A stretch of DNA of 7,599 nt from Bacteroidaceae bacterium. GTDB lineage: Bacteria > Bacteroidota > Bacteroidia > Bacteroidales > Bacteroidaceae. The notes below the pieces were generated by a model. It did not search any database and was not told where the DNA came from. It saw nothing but the letters and a program-made list of their open reading frames with translations. Below, piece by piece: positions 1 through 6,185 of the stretch. Positions within the stretch are counted from its first letter, which is position 1. Each line of letters starts with the position of its first letter. The DNA lies in NCBI GenBank assembly GCA_017548225.1, contig JAFYMV010000044.1:1-7599 (forward strand). Reading direction: 5' to 3'. Both the position numbers and the translations under genes were made by a program.

Positions 1-68
1 CATACAGCAACGGAAGGCTGTGTTTTAGCATTTTTTACTGTGGTTGCAAGCTGCTCAAATCTATCCAC
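1..68 (-). CDS. 5' end of a leftward gene, possibly phosphate acetyl/butyryltransferase (partial)
   Basis: This minus-strand frame is open from a GTG at 68-66 to the window edge (22 codons). It reads like a real protein N-terminus, including FEQLATTVKNAK and then TQPSVAV. The pattern of a FEQL helix, a basic stretch and a short hydrophobic strand resembles the start of phosphate acetyl/butyryltransferases, but 22 residues are too few to be certain. A consensus leftward promoter lies just upstream (114-83), supporting a gene here. The start is uncertain. An ATG at 73-71 is in another frame and stops after 12 codons. An ATG at 31-29 opens a third frame whose leader length would be more normal. 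With the GTG start the leader would be only about 10 nt, which is odd. The product is an inference; the presence of a leftward gene is better supported. Confidence 0.45.
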   Translation of the reverse strand, partial: MDRFEQLATTVKNAKTQPSVAV

Positions 69-82
69 TTCATTTTCGGGTA

Positions 83-114
83 CAAAGTTAGTGCAAACTG
101 AATGAAATGCCAAA
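83..114 (-). promoter_or_regulatory. Leftward Bacteroidales-type promoter
   Basis: On the minus strand the -33 element TTTG (114-111) is followed after exactly 20 nt by TAACTTTG (90-83). This fits the Bacteroides primary-sigma consensus TTTG-N19-21-TAnnTTTG exactly. Transcription would begin near 76-79 and run left into the partial gene at 1-68. It shares 22 of 32 positions with the rightward promoter at 359-390, including TTGCAnTAACTTTG. Confidence 0.75.
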
Positions 115-129
115 TTTCAACGAGAGAAT

Positions 130-157
130 GTAAAGAAAACGCTTACATTTTCTTTAC
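130..157. repeat. Perfect 10-bp inverted repeat, possible operator
   Basis: GTAAAGAAAA (130-139) and TTTTCTTTAC (148-157) are perfect reverse complements around an 8-nt centre. An overlapping second pair, AATGTAA (127-133) and TTACATT (143-149), would form a competing hairpin. The repeat begins 15 bp upstream of the -33 box of the leftward promoter and lies outside any predicted transcript from the two outer promoters. A protein-binding site is therefore more likely than an RNA terminator. No regulator family is recognisable from the motif. Confidence 0.5.
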
Positions 158-203
158 TGAGCGAGGCAGAAATTCAATAGAATTAATTTTATTTGAGCAT
201 TTC

Positions 204-347
204 TGAGGTGCAGCCTAACTTCAGACTACGGAGCAGGCTAAAATTAGTGCAAGGCGAGCGAAAACGCAAATTTATTTGCAGTTTTCCGAGCCGCATCCTA
301 ACTTCAAGCTACAGAGTAAGCTAAAATCAGCACAAGGCGAGCGAAAA
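204..347 (+). repeat. Two direct repeats of 61 bp, period 83 bp
   Basis: Copy A (204-264) and copy B (287-347) align without gaps with 49 of 61 identical bases. The last 16 bases, including CAAGGCGAGCGAAAA, are almost unchanged. The core GTGCAAGGCGAGCG is related to sequence inside the leftward promoter (GTTAGTGCAA at 87-96). It is also related, inverted, to the rightward promoter (TTGCCTTGCA at 372-381). These copies carry the inner units of the promoter-like array. Confidence 0.8.
261..285. repeat. AT-rich hairpin formed by back-to-back -33 boxes
   Basis: AAAACGCAAA (261-270) pairs with TTTGCAGTTTT (275-285) with one bulged A at 280 and a four-base loop. The arms contain the minus-strand TTTG (270-267) and plus-strand TTTG (275-278), so the symmetry may simply reflect the two facing promoter elements. 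It could also act as a weak terminator in either direction, because it has A-rich and T-rich flanks. Confidence 0.4.
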
Positions 348-358
348 TTTAAACAAGT

Positions 359-390
359 TTTGTTTTTTCTCTTGCCTTGCATTAACTTTG
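359..390 (+). promoter_or_regulatory. Rightward Bacteroidales-type promoter for the CoA-transferase gene
   Basis: TTTG (359-362), a 20-nt spacer and TAACTTTG (383-390) match the Bacteroides consensus. The predicted start near 395-397 gives a leader of about 40 nt that is very AT-rich and has no Shine-Dalgarno sequence before the ATG at 437, as is usual in Bacteroidota. It probably drives the CoA-transferase gene and perhaps the closely packed genes after it. Confidence 0.75.
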
Positions 391-436
391 CCGTTTATAT
401 ATATAATGTATAGGATAACCGAAAATTAAAGATAAT

Positions 437-1930
437 ATGAGCTTCAAGATTATCACTGCAGCCGAAGCTGCAAGCCATGTGAAGCATGGTTATAATGTGG
501 GATTGGGTGGATTTACTCCCGCTGGTACTCCCAAAACGGTAACCGCAGAGATAGCGCGCCTCGCTGAAGCGGAGCATGCTGCCGGCCGCCCCTTCCAGAT
601 TGGTCTATTTACAGGTGCCTCTACGGGCGATTCATGCGACGGTGCGCTCACTCGCGCCAAGGCATTGCGCTACCGTGCTCCTTACACCACCAACGGTGAT
701 TTCCGCAAGGCTGTCAATGCAGGCGAGATAGCATATAACGATATACACCTTTCACAGATGGCTCAAGAGCTGCGCTATGGCTTCATGGGTAAGGTTGATG
801 TAGCCATCCTGGAGGCTTGCGATGTAACTCCTTGCGGTAAGATATACCTTACTGCTGGTGTGGGCATTGCTCCCACTATCGCTCACTTGGCCGATAAGAT
901 TATCATCGAGCTTAACAGTGCTTATGGTACTGCTCCCAAGGGCTTGCACGATATCTATGAACCACTCGACCAGCCCTTGCGTCGCGAGATTCCCGTATAT
1001 AGACCCAGCGACCGCATCGGTGCTCCCTACATTCAGGTAGACCCTGCCAAGATTGTGGGTATCGTGGAGGTAAATCTTCCTGATGAGGCTCGCCCCTTCA
1101 GTGATCCCGACCCTATCACCTTGCAGATTGGTCATAATGTAGCGCAGTTCCTCATCAATGACCTCAAGCGTGGTGTCATCCCTCCCAGCTTCCTTCCCTT
1201 GCAGAGTGGTGTGGGCAATGTGGCTAATGCCGTGCTTGGCGCTCTCGGTGCCGACCCCACCGTACCTGCCTTTGAGATGTATACTGAAGTGATTCAGGAT
1301 TCGGTCATCGACCTCATCCGTTCGGGCCGTTGTAAGTTTGGCAGTACCTGCTCGCTCAGCGTGAGCAATGAGGGGCTCAAGAGCATCTACGAGGATATCA
1401 ACTTCTTCAAGGACAAGCTCATCCTGCGTCCTTCAGAGATTTCAAACCACCCTGCAGTGGCGCGCCGTATCGGTCTCATCTCTATGAACACCGCCCTCGA
1501 AGCCGACATCTATGGTAATGTGAACTCTACCCATGTATGCGGATCCAAGATGATGAACGGTATCGGAGGCTCGGGCGACTTCACCCGCAACGCCTACATC
1601 AGCATCTTCTCATGCCCTTCAGTAGCTAAGAATGGCATGATCAGTGCCATCGTACCTATGGTATCGCATGTAGACCACAACGAGCATAGTGTGAAGATCC
1701 TGATTACCGAGCAGGGTATCGCCGACCTTCGCGGCAAGAGCCCTATGGAGCGTGCCAAGACCATCATCGAGAACTGTGCACACCCTGACTATCGCCAAAT
1801 GTTGTGGGACTATCTGCACCTCTCGGCAAAGGGCCACACCTGCCACAACCTGCGAGCAGCATTCGGCATGCACGAGGCGTTGATGCGCAAGGGCGATATG
1901 CGTCTGACCGACTGGAGCGAATATGTATAA
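437..1930 (+). CDS. Acetyl-CoA hydrolase/transferase family protein, probable succinyl-CoA:acetate CoA-transferase
   Basis: The 497-residue product is a full-length class I CoA-transferase of the acetyl-CoA hydrolase/transferase family (AarC of Acetobacter is about 505 residues). Visible hallmarks are GGFTPAGTPK near the N-terminus (24-33), MYTEVIQD at 281-288 and GIGGSGDF at 375-382. E284 in TEVIQD corresponds to the glutamate that forms the glutamyl-CoA thioester (E294 in AarC). GIGGSG is the conserved glycine loop by the acyl-CoA site. The C-terminal block VSHVDHNEHSV and TEQGIADLRG (409-433) is also typical. The enzyme is cytoplasmic and moves CoA between acyl groups, most likely succinyl-CoA and acetate, or acetyl-CoA and succinate, in anaerobic acetate/succinate/propionate metabolism. 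Exact acyl specificity (succinate, propionate or butyrate) cannot be read from the sequence. The ATG at 437 is preceded by an A-rich leader and a consensus promoter. Confidence 0.9.
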   Translation: MSFKIITAAEAASHVKHGYNVGLGGFTPAGTPKTVTAEIARLAEAEHAAGRPFQIGLFTGASTGDSCDGALTRAKALRYRAPYTTNGDFRKAVNAGEIAYNDIHLSQMAQELRYGFMGKVDVAILEACDVTPCGKIYLTAGVGIAPTIAHLADKIIIELNSAYGTAPKGLHDIYEPLDQPLRREIPVYRPSDRIGAPYIQVDPAKIVGIVEVNLPDEARPFSDPDPITLQIGHNVAQFLINDLKRGVIPPSFLPLQSGVGNVANAVLGALGADPTVPAFEMYTEVIQDSVIDLIRSGRCKFGSTCSLSVSNEGLKSIYEDINFFKDKLILRPSEISNHPAVARRIGLISMNTALEADIYGNVNSTHVCGSKMMNGIGGSGDFTRNAYISIFSCPSVAKNGMISAIVPMVSHVDHNEHSVKILITEQGIADLRGKSPMERAKTIIENCAHPDYRQMLWDYLHLSAKGHTCHNLRAAFGMHEALMRKGDMRLTDWSEYV

Positions 1931-1956
1931 AACAAACAAATAAAACACAATACTAA

Positions 1957-4065
1957 ATGAACAAGTCTAAAAATTTCCTTTGCGCTTTGGCTCTGGCTGG
2001 CGCAACCTTAAACATGACCTCTTGTATGGATAATAAGAATCCCTTTTATAGTGAGTATAGCACTCCTCACCAGACCGTTCCGTTCGATAAGATAAAGCTC
2101 GAGCACTACGAGCCCGCTATCATGGAGGGTATCAAGCAACACGCTGCCGAGGTAGAGGCTATCATCACCAACCCCGAAACGCCTACTTTCGAGAACACTA
2201 TCGTGGCGTTGGAGTATGCCGGCAACTTGCTCGACCGCGTAGTTACCGTATTCTTCACCCTCAACAGTGCAGAGACATCAGACGAGATGCAAGCGTTGGC
2301 CCAAAAGCTCTCTCCCGTACTCACCGAGCACTCTAACAACATCTCGCTCGACGAGCGCCTCTTCGCTCGCGTCAAGGCAGTATACGAGACCACCGACATG
2401 AGCACCCTCACCCCCGAAGAGCAGCGTCTGTTGCAGAAGAGCTACGACGGATTTGCCCGCAATGGTGCCAACTTGAGCGAGGAGGATAAGGCCAAGTATC
2501 GTGAGCTTACCACAGCCTTGAGCAAGGCTACACTTGACTTTGGTCAGAACATGTTGAAGGCTACTAACGCCTACACCCTCAATATCACCGACTCTGCACG
2601 CTTGAGCGGTATGCCCGAGTCGGCCCTCGAAGCAGCTGCGCAGACAGCCAAAGAGAAAGGTCACGAGGGATGGACCTTCACCCTGCATGCTCCCAGCTAT
2701 AGCCCTGTGATGATGTACTGTGAGGACCGCGACCTTCGCCGCGAGCTCTACATGGCGTTCAACACACAGAATGTGCAGGACAATGAGAACAACAACGAAG
2801 AGTTGGTAAAGCAGATTGCCAACTTGCGCCTTGAGGTGGCCCAGCTTCTCGGTTACGAGTGCTTTGCCGACTATGTACTCGAAAACCGCATGGCCGAGAA
2901 TGCCACCAATGTAAACCTGCTGCTCGACCAGCTGCTCACCGCTTACCTCCCCGCAGCCAAGGAGGAGGTGAAGGCTGTACAGGAGATGGCAGCACGCATC
3001 GAAGGCAAGGACTTTGAACTGATGGCTTGGGACTGGTCGTTCTACGCAGAGAAGTTGCGCGTAGAGAAGTACAGTCTCAACGATGAGATGGTGCGCCCCT
3101 ACTTCAAGTTAGAGAATGTTACCAATGGCGTCTTCGGTCTTGCCACCCGTCTTTATGGCATCACCTTTGTTGAGAACAAGGACATCCCCGTGTTCCACCC
3201 CGATGTGAAGGCCTACGATGTGCTCGACAAAGACGGCTCATACCTTGCCGTTATCTATACCGACTTCTTCCCTCGTGCGGGTAAGCGTTCTGGTGCATGG
3301 ATGACCAGCTTCAAGGAGCAGTACAAGAAGGATGGTGTGGATAGCCGCCCCCATGTATCTATCACGATGAACTTCACTAAGCCCACCGATACAAAGCCTG
3401 CTCTGCTCACTCAAGATGAGGTAGAGACCTTCCTGCACGAGTTTGGTCATGCCCTTCACGGCATCTTCTCGGCTACCACATACCCCTCAATGGGTGGTAC
3501 CAGCGTATACCGCGACTTCGTGGAGCTCCCCTCACAGATCATGGAGAACTTCCTGCCCAAGAAGGAGTTCCTCGCTACCTTCGCCTACCACTACGAGACA
3601 GGCGAGCTCATCCCCGACGAACTCATCGAGCGTATCGTGCGTGCACAGAATTACAATGTTGCCTACGCCTGCATCCGTCAGCTCAGCTTCGGCTTGCTTG
3701 ATATGGCTTGGTACTCACGCACTACTCCGTTTGATGGCGATGTGAAGGCTTACGAGCAAGAGGCATGGGCTCCCACCCAGTTGCTCCCCGTAGTAGAGGG
3801 TACCAACATGACCACCCGCTTCGGTCACATCATGTCGGGCGGCTACTCAGCTGGTTACTACAGCTACAAGTGGTCTGAGATGCTCGATGCTGATGCCTTC
3901 GCACTCTTCGAGGAGCAGGGCATTTTCAATGAAGAGGTAGCCACATCGTTCCGCGAGAATGTGCTCTCACGCGGTGGTTCGGAGCATCCAAAAGAGCTCT
4001 ACCGTCGTTTCCGTGGCCAGGATGCCACCATCGACGCTATGATGAAGCGCGACGGCATCAAGTAA
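1957..4065 (+). CDS. dcp: M3 family zinc metallopeptidase (peptidyl-dipeptidase Dcp type), lipoprotein
   Basis: The 702-residue product has the usual length for Dcp/oligopeptidase A-type M3 peptidases. HEFGH at 494-498 supplies two zinc-binding histidines and the catalytic glutamate. E523, 29 residues after H494, fits the third zinc ligand (same spacing as H470/E499 in E. coli Dcp). The segment GHIMSGGYSAGYYSY (623-637) holds the substrate-binding His and Tyr residues (H624, Y630, Y637). The N-terminus has a basic start, a hydrophobic core and MTSC ending at C23, a plausible lipobox, so it is probably a membrane-anchored periplasmic lipoprotein rather than cytoplasmic like E. coli Dcp. It would release dipeptides from the C-termini of oligopeptides taken up for nutrition. 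It starts 26 bp after the CoA-transferase, with no visible promoter between, so co-transcription is likely. The choice of Dcp over oligopeptidase A rests on general resemblance. Confidence 0.9.
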   Translation: MNKSKNFLCALALAGATLNMTSCMDNKNPFYSEYSTPHQTVPFDKIKLEHYEPAIMEGIKQHAAEVEAIITNPETPTFENTIVALEYAGNLLDRVVTVFFTLNSAETSDEMQALAQKLSPVLTEHSNNISLDERLFARVKAVYETTDMSTLTPEEQRLLQKSYDGFARNGANLSEEDKAKYRELTTALSKATLDFGQNMLKATNAYTLNITDSARLSGMPESALEAAAQTAKEKGHEGWTFTLHAPSYSPVMMYCEDRDLRRELYMAFNTQNVQDNENNNEELVKQIANLRLEVAQLLGYECFADYVLENRMAENATNVNLLLDQLLTAYLPAAKEEVKAVQEMAARIEGKDFELMAWDWSFYAEKLRVEKYSLNDEMVRPYFKLENVTNGVFGLATRLYGITFVENKDIPVFHPDVKAYDVLDKDGSYLAVIYTDFFPRAGKRSGAWMTSFKEQYKKDGVDSRPHVSITMNFTKPTDTKPALLTQDEVETFLHEFGHALHGIFSATTYPSMGGTSVYRDFVELPSQIMENFLPKKEFLATFAYHYETGELIPDELIERIVRAQNYNVAYACIRQLSFGLLDMAWYSRTTPFDGDVKAYEQEAWAPTQLLPVVEGTNMTTRFGHIMSGGYSAGYYSYKWSEMLDADAFALFEEQGIFNEEVATSFRENVLSRGGSEHPKELYRRFRGQDATIDAMMKRDGIK

Positions 4066-4102
4066 TTGGTAGGGATAGACTACTGTTCACCTTTTTATTG
4101 AC

Positions 4103-4525
4103 ATGATTATGGATGAGAAATTCGACAAGCGATATATGCGCATGGCCACCATCTGGGCCGAGAACTCTTACTGCGAGCGCCGCAAGGTAGGCGCCCTCGT
4201 GGTAAAAGACAAGATGATCATCTCGGACGGTTACAATGGTACGCCTGCAGGTTTTGAGAATATTTGCGAAGATGCAAACAATGTCACCAAGCCCTATGTT
4301 CTACATGCCGAAGCCAATGCCATCACCAAGATAGCCCGCTCCAACAACAATAGCGAGGGGGCTACCCTATATGTTACCGCTTCGCCCTGCATTGAGTGTG
4401 CCAAGCTCATCATTCAGGCAGGCATCAAGCGCGTAGTGTATGGCGAGAAATATCGCTTGACCGATGGTATCGACCTGCTTGAGCGCGCGGGCGTTACCGT
4501 AGAATATTTACCTATTGAAGAATGA
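4103..4525 (+). CDS. dCMP deaminase (zinc cytidine-deaminase superfamily)
   Basis: The 140-residue product has the two zinc signatures of the cytidine/deoxycytidylate deaminase family. HAEANAI at 68-74 has H68 as zinc ligand and E70 as the proton shuttle. PCIEC at 95-99 has ligands C96 and C99. WAENSYCERRKVGA (18-31) and SDGYNGTPAGFEN (41-53) are typical of dCMP deaminases rather than tRNA or riboflavin deaminases. The enzyme converts dCMP to dUMP, the substrate of thymidylate synthase, in the cytoplasm. The start may be the ATG at 4103 or the one at 4109; nothing in the upstream sequence decides. The gene follows the peptidase by 37 bp and its stop overlaps the next start as ATGA, which points to translational coupling with the S41 protease. 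No allosteric zinc-binding insertion is visible. Confidence 0.92.
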   Translation: MIMDEKFDKRYMRMATIWAENSYCERRKVGALVVKDKMIISDGYNGTPAGFENICEDANNVTKPYVLHAEANAITKIARSNNNSEGATLYVTASPCIECAKLIIQAGIKRVVYGEKYRLTDGIDLLERAGVTVEYLPIEE

Positions 4526-6123
4526 GACTACAGAAGATAAGGCTCTCCCTTGTTGCGCTTGCCCTTCTCGTGTTGGGCAGCTTCAGTTCGTGCATTGACT
4601 TGGGCACCCCTTCAGGGGGGAGCGACAAGCTGTCCCATCTGCTGCATGTCATTGGCAAGCAGTATGTTGACACTGTCGACATGGATGCCCTCGTAGAGAA
4701 GACCATCCCCAAAGTGTTGGCCGAGCTCGACCCTCACTCTGTGTACATCCCCGCCAAGCATGCCGAAGAGTCCAACCAGGAACTCAAAGGAAGCTTCAGC
4801 GGCATCGGCATACAGTTCATGATACAAGCCGACACCATTTATGTGAGCAGCGTCATCTCGGGCGGACCGGCCGAGAAGGTAGGTCTGATAGCGGGAGACC
4901 GCATCGTCACCATCGATGACTCGCTTTATGTGGGCAAGGTCATCAGCAACGACGGTGCTATGAAGCGCCTCAAGGGTCCCAAAGGCAGCGAGGTGCGCCT
5001 GGGCATCAAGCGCTATGGCGAGCATGAGCTGCTCCACTACACCATTGTGCGTGGCAGCATCCCCGTGAAGAGCGTCGACGCCAGCTACCTCATCAACGGA
5101 CGCTGGTGCTATATCAAGGCAAACAAGTTTGGAGATACCACCTACCCAGAGATGCTCATTGCCCTCGCACAAGGCATGCAGCAGGGCATGCAGGGCTGCA
5201 TCATTGACCTTCGTGGCAACACGGGCGGTTACATGGCTGCGGCCATACAGATGGTCAATGAGTTCTTGCCCAAAGGCGAATTGATTGTATATGCCGAAGG
5301 CGAGCACACACCACGCTATGAGGAGCACGCCAACGGTCGCGGCAGCTGCCAGCACCTTCCCATTGTGGTGCTCACCGACGAGACCTCTGCTTCGGCCAGC
5401 GAAATCTTTGCAGGAGCCATCCAAGATAACGATCGCGGTACCATCATCGGTCGCCGCACCTTCGGTAAGGGACTCGTGCAGCAACCCATTGAGTTTGCCG
5501 ACGGCTCGGCCATCCGCCTCACCATTGCCCGCTACTACACCCCTTCGGGCCGCTGCATACAGAAGCCCTACACGAACGGCAAGAGCGATGAGTATGAGCT
5601 CGACCTGCTCAACCGCTACGAGCATGGCGAGTTCTTCACCCAAGACAGCATCAAGCAAGACGAGAGCCACGCCTACCAAACCAAGAACGGGCGCATCGTC
5701 TATGGCGGTGGAGGCATCATGCCCGACATCTTCGTCCCGCAAGATACCACAGGCTACACCTCATACTATGCCAATGTAGCCAAGCTCGGACTCTTCACCC
5801 GCTTCCCCTTCGAGTACACCGACAAGCACCGCCCACACCTGGCGCAGTACACCACGATGGACGAACTGCTCCAATACCTCAAGGGGAAAGATCTGCTCGA
5901 AGAGTTCGTGCAGCACGCCACCAGCAAGGGCGTGAAGCGTCGCAACAACCTCATCAGCCAGTCGCGCTCCCTCATGGAAGACATCCTGTATGGCAACATC
6001 ATCTACAACATGCTCGGCATGGAAGAATATGTAAAGTATCTCAACCTCACCGATCCCGTAGTGCTCAGGGCCGTAGAGGTACTCGAACGAGGCGAATCGC
6101 GACCGAAAGAAAATGAAAATTAA
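4522..6123 (+). CDS. S41 family C-terminal processing peptidase (PDZ protease), lipoprotein
   Basis: The 533-residue product is a carboxy-terminal processing protease. The N-terminus has a hydrophobic stretch ending in FSSC (21-24), a probable lipobox with C24, so it should be exported and lipid-anchored facing the periplasm. A short helical segment (36-80) with LDPHSVYIP precedes a PDZ domain (about 88-178, with GIGIQF, GGPAEKVGL and AGDRIVTID). The S41 catalytic domain follows (about 190-350), with DLRGNTGGY at 229-237, ETSASASEIFAGA at 287-299 and TFGKGLVQ at 313-320. S291 and K316, 25 residues apart, fit the Ser/Lys dyad of CtpA/Prc. The last 130 residues form a C-terminal extension I cannot assign. 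It should cleave envelope proteins near their C-termini. The start overlaps the dCMP deaminase stop by 4 bp. The final codons (PKENEN) run into an A-rich tract. Confidence 0.92.
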   Translation: MRLQKIRLSLVALALLVLGSFSSCIDLGTPSGGSDKLSHLLHVIGKQYVDTVDMDALVEKTIPKVLAELDPHSVYIPAKHAEESNQELKGSFSGIGIQFMIQADTIYVSSVISGGPAEKVGLIAGDRIVTIDDSLYVGKVISNDGAMKRLKGPKGSEVRLGIKRYGEHELLHYTIVRGSIPVKSVDASYLINGRWCYIKANKFGDTTYPEMLIALAQGMQQGMQGCIIDLRGNTGGYMAAAIQMVNEFLPKGELIVYAEGEHTPRYEEHANGRGSCQHLPIVVLTDETSASASEIFAGAIQDNDRGTIIGRRTFGKGLVQQPIEFADGSAIRLTIARYYTPSGRCIQKPYTNGKSDEYELDLLNRYEHGEFFTQDSIKQDESHAYQTKNGRIVYGGGGIMPDIFVPQDTTGYTSYYANVAKLGLFTRFPFEYTDKHRPHLAQYTTMDELLQYLKGKDLLEEFVQHATSKGVKRRNNLISQSRSLMEDILYGNIIYNMLGMEEYVKYLNLTDPVVLRAVEVLERGESRPKENEN

Positions 6124-6153
6124 AAATTGGAAAGTAAGTCATCCAGATGGAAT

Positions 6154-6183
6154 TCTTAACTTTTCACTCTTAACTCTTCACTC
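6154..6183 (+). repeat. 14-bp tandem repeat upstream of metF
   Basis: TCTTAACTTTTCACTC (6154-6169) and TCTTAACTCTTCACTC (6168-6183) differ at one base and overlap by two, giving a 14-bp period that ends two bases before the metF ATG. The preceding bases (6109-6133) are an A-rich tract. Such short AT-rich tandem repeats are common between genes in Bacteroidales, and no function is evident. TAACTTTT at 6157-6164 resembles a -7 box but has no TTTG 19-21 nt upstream. Confidence 0.7.
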
Positions 6184-6185
6184 AC

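Larger units (their letters stand above)
83..390. repeat. Array of three bidirectional promoter-like units
   Basis: Six promoter-like sites lie here, three per strand, each with a 20-nt spacer. Rightward: TTTG 192-195/TAACTTCA 216-223; TTTG 275-278/TAACTTCA 299-306; TTTG 359-362/TAACTTTG 383-390. Leftward, read on the minus strand: TTTG 114-111/TAACTTTG 90-83; TTTG 270-267/TAATTTTA 246-239; TTTA 353-350/TGATTTTA 329-322. In units 2 and 3 the two -33 boxes sit back to back, 4-5 nt apart. In unit 1 they are separated by 77 nt holding an inverted repeat. Only the outermost leftward and outermost rightward sites match consensus, and these face the two flanking genes. The pattern is seen directly. 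That the units arose by duplication and that the inner ones are decayed is inference. Confidence 0.6.

Noticed and set aside
83..390. CRISPR array or transposon end as an explanation for the repeats
   Set aside because: The repeats are imperfect, with no regular unique spacers, no cas genes, no transposase and no target-site duplication visible.
402..407. TATAAT, an E. coli-like -10 box with TTGCAT 19 nt upstream
   Set aside because: The spacing is poor, and Bacteroidales primary sigma factors use TAnnTTTG. The consensus site at 359-390 is a better explanation; the AT run is probably just the leader.
406..429. A seven-codon upstream open frame (MYRITEN) in the CoA-transferase leader
   Set aside because: It is short, has no leader-peptide composition and no attenuator hairpin nearby; it is expected by chance in AT-rich DNA.
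395..577. A 60-codon minus-strand frame over the start of the CoA-transferase gene
   Set aside because: It runs across the leader and the coding start of a convincing gene, has no promoter behind it and no protein-like features.
4612..5742. A 376-codon antisense open frame inside the S41 gene
   Set aside because: This is the same codon-bias effect; the sense strand carries the complete PDZ and Ser/Lys protease motifs, and the antisense product shows no recognisable domain.
5285..5779. A 164-codon plus-strand frame inside the S41 gene
   Set aside because: It is a Ser/Thr/Ala/Pro-rich out-of-frame translation with low complexity and no upstream start signals.
6157..6164. TAACTTTT as a -7 promoter box for metF
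   Set aside because: There is no TTTG 19-21 nt upstream, and the sequence is part of the 14-bp tandem repeat, which contains a similar TAACTCTT in its second copy.
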